Positions 1 to 12,305 of a stretch of 36,320 nucleotides of DNA are shown piece by piece; position 1 is the stretch's first letter, and each line of letters opens with the position of its first letter. This stretch comes from Cylindrodendrum hubeiense. Lineage: Eukaryota; Ascomycota; Sordariomycetes; Hypocreales; Nectriaceae. The notes under the pieces are model-generated. The model had not been told where the DNA came from, did not search any database, and was given only the letters and a program-made list of their open reading frames with translations. The stretch covers positions 1 to 36,320 of the forward strand of contig JAANBB010000405.1 of NCBI GenBank assembly GCA_014621425.1, in the 5' to 3' direction. The translations under genes and the position numbers were made by a program.

Positions 1-76
1 GGTGCTAGGCCGGATGGCTAGCTAGTGCGCTGCCGTAGCCCTCACTGGCCGTGGACAGTGCTATTTTTGACTGGCT

Positions 77-79
77 NNN
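77..79. other. assembly gap (3 N)
   Basis: Three undetermined bases lie inside otherwise ordinary sequence near the left edge. Any reading frame across this point is unreliable. Confidence 0.99.
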
Positions 80-578
80 GGGGGACCCGCTCCAGAGGGC
101 TCCAGCGGTGCTGTGGCGCCAGTCAGCGGTGCAGCTGGCCACAATGGGGAGCGCGCTGAGCGACTGCATCGTCCCCTATCTGCTGGCAGCAGCGGGCCCC
201 CCCCTGCGTTTGCCGGGTCCGCCAGTAGGAGGGCTGCTGATGGGACAGTGTGGCGGGCCTAAAGCTGGGGTGGGCTGGGATGGAGGGAATCGCGGATTGA
301 ATACGAAGGACTTTTTCGTCTAGGAGCCAATGCAGAACATGGGCATGGGGCACAGCGAGCGACTGAAGCGGCATGCCCGGATCAAGCCGACGGTTTTTTT
401 TAAGTGGGCAAAAGGCCTGGTCATTCCTGATTGAGCAGAGATGGACATGCTGGGATTCCCAAGGAACGGAAAGTTTCTTGATTTAGCAGTGATGGACGGT
501 TGGTGGGAAGTCCGAGGTGTGTGCGATGTCGTACAGAATGTGGGATGTGGGATGTGGCGGCGTGGGGTCTTGTCGTGT

Positions 579-613
579 GTCCAGTGGGTGTCCAGTGAGT
601 GCGTCCAGTGAGT
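579..613. repeat. short tandem repeat, 11-13 bp unit
   Basis: Three copies of GTCCAGTGRGT start at 579, 590 and 603. The third is offset by two extra bases. They follow a duplicated GGGATGT motif at about 542-555. This is a simple low-complexity repeat in non-coding sequence, with no evident function. Confidence 0.75.
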
Positions 614-3047
614 GTGTTCTCTCTCCCTTTTGGCTCCACGGCATGTTCCAAGATACGGAGTATTCTTGGTCGTCCCTCTTCGTTGTCGGTCCAGGACGAA
701 ACGGCAGGGGTGCATCATGTACTTGTCGACTTCTCGAGCACCCTAACCGCGAGAGTGCTACGTAGCAGCACGCTACTCCAAGAACTACACGCTGCCAGGG
801 AGGGCGTCGCATTCCTGTAACCGACTGCCAGGGTGCTGGCCTGAAGGATGCGATGGCTGACGGGTACATCCAAGCCGCATTGAAGTCCATTTCAATCGCC
901 GCTGATGACAGCAATGCTAAATAAAATACCCAATAAAAAAAGTGCAAATAACATAATAAGCTGGCAGGAGCGTCCGTTGGCTCACGTCTCACGTTACCAC
1001 TCTACTCTTTAATGAGCCTAATTAAGACTTTTACATTCGTATTCAACAAGGCGTGATATGGATGTCCGACCTTTTGCTGCCGCTCCAACACACACGGAAG
1101 TCAACCAATTTCTGACTGGCTGGCTTTTTCGCCACCACCCACCACAAACCCGTCAAGGTTCAAGTACCTGAAAGTCAATCGGCGCGGGAGAGAAGGAAAA
1201 AAAAAAGCACACGCAATCGATCACGACTAGCCAAACAGGACACGACACACCAAAGGAACTGCCTAAATATCCAGGGCCCTTTTTTTCCTTTTTTGCCTCA
1301 GACTGACTCCACAGTATGGAATATCATGGGTTTATGTCGGCCCTACAGTGTACCGTACCAAGAGACGCTTTTTGCTGATCCGGTGAACGCCATGATGGCT
1401 GCTCATGTGAGCATATCCTGTGACTGAAATAATAGGACTATAGGGCCATAGGACTATGGGGCTATTGGTTTATAGAATGTCCACTCTATTCCTAGCTCTC
1501 AGCTCGCTGAACCTCGCTCCCAGCCGGGGGAAACTCCTAGTAAAGAAACATCCAGGGCTCGCTCACAGGGCTCACTCGCAAGGGACCAGCGCTGTCGGAC
1601 GAACCACCAAGCGACGCGTGGATCTCTGTCAACACTTGGCAGGGGAAAGGGGACTCACAGCAGCACAGTAGCACAGCAGCGTGCCAGGCGTGCTCCGTCC
1701 AGGCGAGTAAGCTTTCGCCCTCGTCCGCCCAGCCGTCCGTTTCAGAGTCGGCACGCAGCACCCTCCCGGTTCCTGCATTGCATTGGGTGGAGCTCGGAAA
1801 CGTCAGCGCTTTGGCCCGAATGGACCAGATGGCAAGAAAATTGACGACGCCCTCGGGCCCCCGGCTCTTCCATGCCACCGAGACGAGGAAACGGATGAGG
1901 ACGGGCCCCCTGGCAGCCGCCGTTTGGCGTTTGGCGGGTTTGCCATGGGAGAGGATCGGCTCCCCGGCGCCCGGGCGTATCGCTGCCATCATGCCAGCCA
2001 CAGGCGCGCTCAGAAGCCGCCCGCCGCCGAAACGACAGGGACTCATCGACGTCAGGGATCCGCAAGGGGGGCCTTCGCTAGACCTTTCTCTCTGCGGCTC
2101 GGGGGCATACCGAATCAAGCCCCAGCAGACATGCGATGAACCCAACCCCTCCCCAAGAAAACGCTCTGAGACACCCAATCCCGCCCCACGATGGGGCCTC
2201 CGTGGCTGTGTCCACGTACGTTCCTGGCGTACGCATCTGCAACGGGGGGATCTCGTTCGCTGCCTCGTCTAACGCACACAGAGGGGTCGGAGACGGGATA
2301 AATCTTGCCATGACGACACCCTTTTTTCCTCCACTTAGTTTGCCCAAGATGGTGGCTTTGGCCGATGCGTCTCCCTGTGGAACAAGCCAACTTGGGATCT
2401 CGGCCGTGGCGAAACGTCCCAGTTAAATTGAACAACCGGACCGTGCCTGCTCGAGCATCCGTTTTCAACACAGGTTGTCCTGGTCTGGGATTCAATAATG
2501 TGTGCTAGTTATATGTAGATTGCCGCAGTCCAACTGACCAACGCCGCACCAGTGAATATGGTTTTGCGAAAGACTGCTACCCTAGACCAATGATCCAATA
2601 ATTCGATGGAGCTGGCAAATATCATCAAATATCCACCACCCTCTCTAGTCTGATATAGGTAACTAGTTCGTAGTCAACAGGCCTCCTGTCCGTTATTAGT
2701 CTCACAAGACCTCATTTAGGTAGGTCACCAGAGGTAAGGTTCGAGATGCACTGTTCACGTTGTTTCATCCATCGGCATCACTTCGTCACACTCCAGCCTA
2801 ACCACACGTGCAACTCCCCAGAGATAGACAGATGAAAGAACCGATTTTGCTACTCCCAAAAAAGCACGAATATACAACCCAAATCCCAGACAGAGCTTAG
2901 GAAAGCCACCGTTGTTCCCGTGACCCAAACCTGCCATTTTCGCCTACCCCCGCACAAATTCATCCCGGTTCATATGAGATCTCATCATCACTTACACGCA
3001 GCAAGTTGGTAGACAGCCCGTGGGCTGTTTCGTTGTCTTGGAGCCAC

Positions 3048-3887
3048 CTAGACCTCCACAGGGCCCTGGCTTCGAGTCTTACGTGCCGTCCTGCCAACGC
3101 TGACCACCGGAGCGGCCTTCTTCTCCCGCTTAGCCTTGCCCTTGCCGTTGGTCGCCGGAGCCGGGGCGTCCTCGACTCGGGCCTTCTTGTCGGTGCGCTC
3201 ATCTGGGCCAGACTTGTCCTCGGAGGAGGTGTTGCCGTTGCCGTTGGTCTTAGCAGCAACAGGCTCCTCTTCAAGCTTGCGCTTCTCTCGTGAGGCGGAC
3301 TCACTGGAGGCCGAAGACGGGAGAGCACCCGGAATCTCGATGTCCTTGCTGGCGCCGTTGGTCGCCGCTTCAGCCGGCTTGTCGGCAATGGGGTCACTGT
3401 CCTTGTCCACCGGAGTCGACTCGGGTTCCTGAAGTCCGAGGATGAAGGGCGCCTCCTCTTCCTTGGGGGTTTCCTTGGGCTCCTCATCAATCTTCAACTC
3501 GGGTCGTGGCGTGCCACCAACCGGAGTGCCATTGTTGAGGGGGGTCTGCGGCACCGACGTGATCTCAACGGGCTTGGGCACCTTTAGACCTGGCTTCGCA
3601 CCATCCTCAAACTTCTTCTCATCGGGCTTGGAGTCCTTGGAAGCAGGCGCCACGGTGGGCGCAGCCTCGGCCTCAGCTGCCTTGGGCGCAGCCTCACCGA
3701 CTAGAAGGGGGAGCAACATGTCAGCGAAGCATCTTACAAGCTGGTATCGGGTAGCGGGTCATGATGGAAGGGCCCTCATGCATTAGGATCAGGCCAATTG
3801 GGCTAAACTGGACGAAACAAGCATCATATTGATGGCTGGCATGGTGTGTATACCTTTGTCGATGGCTGGAGCGATTCCGTCGGACAT
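3048..3887 (-). CDS. disordered acidic/basic protein, probably nuclear, unknown function
   Basis: Two exons, 3887-3854 and 3700-3048, joined across a 153-nt GT..AG intron give 228 residues starting MSDGIAPAIDK and ending GPVEV. The donor reads GGTATAC and the acceptor TTCTAG, and the junction restores one frame (K-V-G-E-A-A-P). The protein is rich in Ala, Pro, Glu, Lys and Asn/Gly and has no predicted fold, signal peptide or membrane segment. Basic patches (REKRKLEEE, DKKARVED, KGKAKREKKA, then GRTARKTRSQG at the C terminus) look like nuclear localisation or nucleic-acid-binding tails. I do not recognise the family and give no function. Support for the start: on the minus strand the ~250 nt upstream (3888-4143) contain no ATG and are pyrimidine-rich, as in a 5' leader. 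Confidence 0.7.
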
Positions 3888-6274
<2,387 letters not shown>

Positions 6275-6472
6275 ACAGAACAAATGAAGGAGATGTATGA
6301 ACAAAAGGGACATATCTTGTTGGATTGGGGCGTTTCGGCGGGAAGTATAGTACCGTTTAATCTAATACCACGTTTCTTCGGCCCCTCCTCGTTCCTCATC
6401 TTGATGCCAGTCTCTCCAATTATAGTGCCATGTCTTGAATTTTGATCTTACATATCTAGCGCCGCCTAGGTC
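6275..6472. other. convergent 3' region between dpm1 and the SDR gene
   Basis: A 198-bp AT-richer spacer between two convergent stop codons must hold both 3' untranslated regions and polyadenylation sites. I see no gene or strong hairpin in it. Confidence 0.7.
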
Positions 6473-7398
6473 TCACATGTTTCGTCCACCCGTCACCATG
6501 ATTGTTTGCCCTGTCACATACGAGAACAAGGGACTCGCCACAGCCAGGACAGCGCTCGCCGCCTCGGCGGGAGTGCCTGGCCTCCGCAGTGCAATATCCG
6601 CAAACATGGCATCCCCCGCGGCGGCCGCAGTCTTCTGCGGGATGCCGATGGCAATCTTCTCGCCGTCGGGTCCCTTGACAAAGTCGCCGTTCTCCTTCGC
6701 AGCCGTCAGCCGCGTGAGGATGTGCCCAAAGGCAATGGTGTTGGAGCGCACGCCAAACGCGGGCCCCCACTCCTTGGCGATGGTCTTGGTGAAGCCCGTG
6801 ACGCCCGCCTTGGCCAGCGAGTAGTTGAGCTGGCCGGCGTTGCCGTGAACGCCCGACGTGGACGAGATATTGATGATGCAGCGGTGGGCGCCGTCCTTGA
6901 CGCGGAAGTAGGGGGCGGCGGCGCGCACCAGGTTGAAGGGCGCGGTGCAGTGCAGCGCGATGATGGTGTCCCACTGCTTGTCCGTCATCTTGTGGATGAC
7001 GCCGTCCCACGTGTAGCCCGCGTTGTTGACGATGAGGTTGATCTTGCCGTTGCCAAAGTCGGCGGCCTTTTGGACCAGCGTCTTGATGTATTCGGCGTCG
7101 GTGATGTCGCCTGCGACGGCGATGGCTTGGCCGCCGCTCTTGTTGATGTCCTCAGCCACGGCGGCGGACTTCTCTGTCGTTGTGTAAGCGGCATTCACAA
7201 TCGTATCGTACAATAAATAGGTCACGTACTCGCGTCAATATCCGCAACGATAACCTTGGCGCCCTCATTCGCGAACAGCCGCGCAGCTTCAGCGCCGATG
7301 CCCTGTCCGCTGCCGGTGATGATGGCAACCTGGCCGGCCAACATACCCTTGGGGTAGTTGAGGTGGCCGGCGATCTGGCTAACGCGATCCGAAGACAT
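6473..7398 (-). CDS. short-chain dehydrogenase/reductase (FabG-like SDR)
   Basis: Exons 7398-7230 and 7173-6473 give 289 residues. The 56-nt intron has a GTACGT donor and an ACGACAG acceptor, and the junction restores ...ADIDA-KKSAAV. It is a classical SDR with every hallmark: cofactor motif TGSGQGIG (28-35), an acidic residue ending strand 2 (VADID, 51-55), NNAG (106-109), a catalytic Ser in ISSTSG (about 161), and the YSLAK active-site pair Tyr174/Lys178. The Asp after strand 2 suggests NAD(H) rather than NADP(H), but this is only a tendency. The closest textbook relatives are 3-oxoacyl-ACP reductase and 17-beta-hydroxysteroid-dehydrogenase-like enzymes. The substrate cannot be told from sequence. 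There is no N-terminal targeting signal, no transmembrane helix and no C-terminal SKL-type peroxisomal signal (it ends GGRNM). The insertion after the catalytic Tyr (about 205-250) is somewhat longer than in FabG. It is convergent with dpm1, with no sign of a shared function. Confidence 0.92.
7174..7229 (-). other. SDR intron
   Basis: A 56-nt phase-1 intron with donor GTACGTGACC and acceptor ACGACAG on the minus strand. It separates the glycine-rich cofactor motif from the rest of the enzyme. Confidence 0.9.
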
Positions 7399-7859
7399 GA
7401 TGGGCTACCTTTGTGATTATTCCGTATCTGAAGATCTAGAAAATACAGCAGATGAGTTGCTTCAGTACAATAGGCTGCCTTCCTTCACTCAAATAAGACG
7501 GCGATTTATGAGCTCTACATTGGAGAAGAGGTCATCCCGGCCTGCCGAGGTCCCCCGCGGCTTCGGGTTTACAGCGTCGGGCCGTGTGGGGTAGACGTGG
7601 GGGACTGAGCTCGGCGCCGGCCATGAATTGGATTCCCTTTGGAGAGATGCACCCGATGCCGGGGCATTTCCCAAAGTAAAATGTATCAATAATCCCGAAT
7701 CTCTTGCCTTGGGATTATGTTTCCATTTGTCCCACCAGGGAAGATCATCTCATGGGCCAGGCCTGAGGCTGACGCTGCACTCTTCAATACTGGAGGCACG
7801 GAGTGAAAGACCCAAGCAGAAATTCATAGCAAACAGGCATTATTGTATCATTTGTAAAT
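7399..7859. other. intergenic: SDR promoter and TRAPPC12-like 3' region
   Basis: A 461-bp spacer between two minus-strand genes. It should hold the SDR promoter/leader near 7400-7600 and the 3' end of the upstream gene near 7700-7859. I see no ORF of note and no RNA gene. Confidence 0.6.
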
Positions 7860-9435
7860 CTAAAGCTTAAAGTCCGCGTTCGTCTTCTCCCATCCCCCCG
7901 CAGACGTCTCCATCGCCGCAGCCCGCTCCGTCAGCTTGAGCTTCATATTGCGGTTCTTCTCCGTACACAACTCATACATGGTCGACAGGTTGAACAGGAG
8001 TGTATGAGATGATAGACCAGAATCAACGAGTCCTTCGAGAATTTCCCGTCCCTAAATTTGTTAGCGTTTAGTCCCAGTGAATAGGCGCTCGCACATACCT
8101 CGTGTATCCTTCCTAGGTACAGCAGGCACACGCCCATGTTGACGCCGACCATCTCATCATCGGTCGTTTCTCTCAAGCCCTTCCACCTCTCTAGAGCAGA
8201 CTCGTAGTCGGCGTCTGCCATGTCGCACAACGCCAGAATGATCTTCTCCGCATCCTGGCCCTCACCCACACCCTTCTGCGCACACGCCCTCGCGCTCTCA
8301 GCGTTGCCTAGGTGTAGCCACAGCAAGGCCTTGGCCAGCGCCATTTTTCCATCGCCACGGTCTCGCAGGGTGCTGAGGTGGTGCGCAGCACCGGTGAGGT
8401 CGTCCATCTCGATGAGGGCGCCGGCGACCTGGATCCCGAGGTCATGGAGACGGGCTTTCCAGAGCTCTCTTCCTGAGTTATCGTGCTGAGCCGAGGCTTT
8501 GGCGATGTTGTCTCGGGCCTCCCGTGCAAGGTCATGGTAGCTCATGACGGCTCGTCGGGGGTCACCGAAGCCAAGGGCTTGGAGACGGACGTTGAGGACC
8601 CGAAGCTCCCATGGAACCAGATGCTCGCCAGTCGTTTCATCGACATAAGTTCGAATGTCGTTGAGGTCTTCCAGGGCTTTGACTTCTTGCGCAGCCAAGG
8701 GAGTCGAATCAATCAATGTCAAGCATGCCAGGCGGGTGTACAAGAGCCCAAAGATCTTGTTAGAATCCGTAGGGTCGATGCTCCCGTTCGCTCCTGAGCC
8801 GGTCAACTCCTGGACCGCAGCAATAGCCGCTGCTCGGAAATGGCCATTTGCTAACAACTCCTCCAAAGGGGCTTCCGGACTTGGCTGCTTTGACGAATTT
8901 CGGAAGGCCACTGGTACATTCAGAGGGGTGAGAGGGTGGTAGATCTCTGGGCGGAGCAGGAATGAGAAGTCCTTGGCGCGGGCCTCGCCAAGCTGGGAGA
9001 TTGGCGATGTCACAGATGAGCGAGCAGGCGGTGATGAGATCCGAGACCGATGTGGTGGTGTCTGTTGCGCGGCTTGCGCGGCCGCTTGGCGAGCTGCTAT
9101 TAGTGGGTCACTGGGATGCGTTAGATGGAGGTGAGCTTCGGGGTGGATGAGGGATGATGGCGTACTCGTCGGCATCGAGTGGCCCTTTAGTAGAGGACCT
9201 TGGTCTAGCTACGAGATTGTTAGTTAATCTAAACGAGGTGCCGGGGTTTGACGACAGCCATGTCCCTGGACTCCTGGATAGCAGACGGCTTGGTGAGATG
9301 ACGTTGCGGAGGGGCAAGCCGCTCTGACGAGCTCACGCGCGCCATTAGGTTTCCAGGCGGGATTTTGAACATACCCTTTGTGACTGACTTGTTTCTTGAA
9401 TGTTCTTTTCCCGGAGTCCCTGGCGGGTCACTCAT
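7860..9435 (-). CDS. TRAPPC12: TRAPPC12-like TPR protein (TRAPP tethering complex)
   Basis: Four exons (9435-9375, 9208-9166, 9110-8099, 8051-7860) give 435 residues. The introns are 166, 55 and 47 nt; the first two have CTAAC branch sites about 10 nt before the acceptor. Residues 1-75 are disordered (MSDPPGTPGK..., GPLDADDDPL at the exon 2/3 junction). The core carries the family-like segment LLRPEIYHPLTPLNVPVAFR (86-105), followed by an all-helical TPR-type region to about residue 400. The last exon contains LLFNLSTMYEL, typical of the end of this family. TRAPPC12 homologues in animals and filamentous fungi join TRAPPIII, which activates Rab GTPases in ER-Golgi, endosomal and autophagy traffic. 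S. cerevisiae lacks this subunit. A start at 9175 is possible but would drop the 43-nt second exon and the first 35 residues. It is divergent from the BTB gene at 9927. The family assignment rests on recognition of motifs, not on a search. Confidence 0.8.
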
Positions 9436-9926
9436 GATTTCTGATTTGTGTTTGGCGTTGATATCGTTGTCACACTTGAGTTGGGGAGCTGGCGTGGTGT
9501 CGCACCTGGCGGATAATCGTCGGCAATCGGCCTCACTGTGCGCTTCACGACCTCGCCCACCGAGGAGCTCTGTATCTTCAAATGCATCTCTAAAAACGCT
9601 GTAAAATAGAATGAAACTCGATGCCCAAGTCTTTAGTCTAAGCATAGTCTATGTGTTCATGATGCCGGGTTATCACAATTTCCAAGCTCTGTTGCCTATC
9701 CGAGAGGCCCCAAAACACCTCGCAAGGTGTTTGTTCCTGACAGCTGGATACAACTGGCAACCATACAGGCGTTAGGAGAACGCAGTGAATCATTCACCTT
9801 CTAGCTGTGGTGCCTGCTTCTTTAACTTCCTCGCGGCGAATTTCCTCCCGATTTCTTCGTCCTCAAGTCCTTTCAACTTCATTTTTCTTCGATTCCCGTT
9901 CTGCCCTGCGGCACCAAGGAAGCAAG
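9436..9926. promoter_or_regulatory. divergent promoter, TRAPPC12-like / BTB gene 1
   Basis: The 491 bp between two divergent start codons must carry both promoters. On the plus strand there is no ATG between about 9665 and the BTB start at 9927, and a pyrimidine-rich tract precedes that start (9826-9905). This supports the chosen initiation codon. No clear TATA box is visible. Confidence 0.55.
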
Positions 9927-10752
9927 ATGTCCGCGCTTGACAACTCACCTCCTTGGGTTTTCGCCAGAAATGGCTATGCGGACGACGAATCCTCGGACAC
10001 CAGCGAATCCTCGGCGGACAACGAATCTCCGATTGAGCGGCTTGATCCTAATGGCGATGTAATTCTCGTTGTTGGCGGAAAAAAGAAAAGGATCCAGATA
10101 TCCTCGGCCCTTCTTTGCAACATCTCTCCTATCTTCCAAGAAGTGCTACGAAGACCTCCTATCGAGAATCACAGCCCTCGAGGGATGAGTGAGACTCCGC
10201 GTGTAAAGGAGCTCCCCAACGATGGTTCTAGGGCAATGACACACCTTCTACACGCTCTCTTTTATCGACCCATGGAAGACCCAAACCCAAGAGAGATCCT
10301 GAAGATTGCCAAATTGGTGATCAAATACTCCATACCGACTGAGACTTTTTACCCGAGCTACCGCTGGCTTCGCCATAAACCGCTGGGAGATCCTCAAGAA
10401 TTCTGGTGTCTTCTGACCGCCGCGTATTGGTTTCACAATGCCGAGTCTTTTCATAGGATCAGTATTGCACTAGCCAGAAGCAAAGAAAGATCGCATCCCA
10501 AATTTGGAACCGAAATAGCAGAGGTTTTACTAAGCTGCCGACTGTTTGGTGAGTATCTTGAACATCAATTTAACACCTGTTGAACAAATTCTAACGTTGA
10601 TTGGAATAGTGGCGATTGAGGAACTTCGAGATTTCAGACAGGAAGGCAAATACAGGGGGCTGTGTTTGGATTGCTTCAAGAACACCACACAATCCCTTTC
10701 AGATTATGAAGAGGAATGCGATGATACGTCGTTCCATGATTTCGCCGACTGA
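9927..10752 (+). CDS. BTB/POZ-domain protein 1
   Basis: Exons 9927-10548 and 10610-10752 give 254 residues. The 61-nt intron has a GTGAGT donor, a CTAAC branch site and a GGAATAG acceptor. A Ser/Asp/Glu-rich N terminus (19-37) precedes a fungal-type BTB start: LDPNGDVILVVGGKKKRIQISS (39-60), then ALLCNISPIFQEVLR. This is the strand-strand-helix pattern in which a protein of the form D-x-x-G-D-V-x-L-V-V-G presents the dimerisation fold. The middle (about 110-190) is helical and resembles the weakly conserved region after BTB in the many filamentous-fungal paralogues. The C terminus is rich in acidic residues and has a paired Cys (CLDC). No kelch, zinc-finger or BACK domain is evident, so its partner and role are unknown. 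Its codons are visibly less GC-biased than those of the neighbouring housekeeping genes. A second, divergent BTB gene lies 1.55 kb downstream on the same strand. Confidence 0.82.
10549..10609 (+). other. BTB gene 1 intron
   Basis: A 61-nt phase-1 intron with donor GTGAGTATC, branch site CTAAC at about 10591 and acceptor GGAATAG. Confidence 0.85.
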
Positions 10753-12305
10753 TCTAGGGCACACCCCTTATTCTTGGTCAGCACGATCATGGGAGACAGA
10801 ATATAGGTTGTCTGGAAGGATAGGACGGCAGAACCCATGGTATCAGCTGGGAAGGATCATTTTGCATTTTGGCGGGTTATCTACTGAGAAACCAACATCT
10901 GTCTATGCCCAGTCGCGGGTTCTTATCAGGTTTCCTAGCTAGCTAGCCTGATGCTGAGTTCAGTTCGTACTCTCAACACTACAAGCTCAGTAAATTGCAC
11001 TCAAATAGTCTACTTGATCAGACATGCTGTGCTTGATATGTGCTTGAAGTTTCCCGTACAGACAGTTCTCTGTTGCTGCCATGGTAGCTGGAAACAGGGG
11101 TCGGAAGAGACGGTGATTCGATTCCAAGGAGAATGGCATCTTCACGACGCCCTCCATTCTCTCGCCCTGGTCCTGTCACGTTCCATGCAGAGAGCGTCCT
11201 CCGATCTTTGTCGCGTATCTATCGGGGGCGGGTTAATATGTTCAACCTCATGAACCGAGTACGGGGAGTGATTTCGGATAATGCAGCTCGGTTGGGAGGG
11301 TTTGGACTGAATTACCGACGGTCTGACCCTGCTGGTCAAGCCATGGAGTGCCCCAGCAGTGTGCAAGTTGACTTCTTCGGAAGACTCGCCACCATGCCTT
11401 TTACCTGGGTAGGTATCGTGGCGGTTTATTATGGATAAGTTCTGAAATGATCCAGCGGATTGACCTGGACATTTCAGGCTCAAAATCTTTGACACAGAGT
11501 GAACTCGTGAGGTGAATGTACTTGGGTGATGTGGTGTTGATTGAGGAGAAGTTCGGATCCGCCATAGCTCTTCAAATTAATCGTCTATGAAACAATTCTG
11601 GTCTGATGGCAAATAATTACATTAAAACCTACTCACTGATATACTCAGCATGCGATCTCGTTATATGATGTTATTGTGTGGTGTTGCGGGTAGCAGCTAC
11701 CGCAGCTTTGGTGATGGAAGAATTGTGGTCATGTGATCAAAGGTTGTGCGGATAGCAATAGGAGGTTGTACGAATAGCAATACTCTTTATTAATGGCATT
11801 GAGGTTGAGTGCACAGTTCTATCCAGATAACGTCAAAGCCCACCCACTTTCAACGTTCGCGACCTCAGAGCCATGATGTCACTGAAAGCACCTCTCCAAA
11901 GCCTACCCTCAATATTTAAGTATTGATATTCGCACACATACAAGTTGCTATTGCACATAATACAACAACTGTACACGGATATGTGCTAATGGCAACCTGC
12001 AAGTATGCGAATAGCAATACTGGTTATTTATAACGCAATTTCAAACAATTGCCAGCGTAACGCGTTCTTTGAACAACAATGTCGCCGGCAGAAACAGTCC
12101 AATTGGCAGCAAACTCTGTTTTCTACGCTGTTGAGGCGGACACGGCATTGTTATCTGTCAGTGATTCACTGTCAAAAATAGGAACCTTTAAAAGCATCTT
12201 CTCTCTCACTTCACCTAACCAACCCTCTTTCTTCTCTCATCTTAAACAGAGCTCTTCCCAAACACATTCACCCTCTCTGCACACGGCATTAGCATTCTCT
12301 CGACC
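10753..12305. other. AT-rich spacer between the two BTB genes
   Basis: The left part (10753-11450) has only short frames with no family resemblance. A 101-residue frame at 11133-11438 shows no motif, and I do not call it a gene. From about 11500 to 12070 the sequence becomes clearly AT-rich and carries a degenerate short repeat family (separate entry). The last 230 bp lead into BTB gene 2 and are pyrimidine-rich. An ATG at 12079 opens a 77-codon frame that overlaps the BTB 2 start in another frame. If transcription begins upstream of it, it would act as an overlapping upstream ORF. Confidence 0.55.
11741..12021. repeat. degenerate ~20-bp repeat family, direct and inverted copies
   Basis: Two adjacent direct copies, AGGTTGTGCGGATAGCAATA (11741-11760) and AGGTTGTACGAATAGCAATA (11763-11782), match at 18 of 20 positions with a 22-bp period. 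A third copy of the core (TGCGAATAGCAATACT) lies at 12006-12021. The reverse complement of that core, with one mismatch, lies at 11921-11934 (TATTGATATTCGCA), so 11921-12021 forms an imperfect inverted repeat. All copies are confined to the AT-rich spacer. They could be the worn ends of a small transposable element or a clustered protein-binding site. I cannot tell which. Confidence 0.6.

Larger units (their letters stand above)
1..3047. other. intergenic stretch, no supported gene
   Basis: I see no protein family, splice-consistent gene model or RNA gene here. The open frames on both strands are short, mutually overlapping and lack recognisable motifs, as expected of random frames in GC-rich DNA. 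A small imperfect tandem repeat lies at 579-613. Around 880-1050 and 2480-2760 the sequence becomes AT-richer, as in fungal spacers. The last part (about 2940-3047) is probably the 3' untranslated region of the minus-strand gene that ends at 3048. Confidence 0.6.

Noticed and set aside
6506..7216. 236-codon plus-strand open frame antisense to the SDR gene
   Set aside because: The opposite strand encodes a complete SDR with all active-site motifs; this frame is a codon-bias shadow.
11133..11438. 101-codon open frame between the BTB genes, considered as a small gene or a BTB fragment
   Set aside because: No BTB motif, no similarity to either BTB protein, no splice continuation; support is too weak to call.
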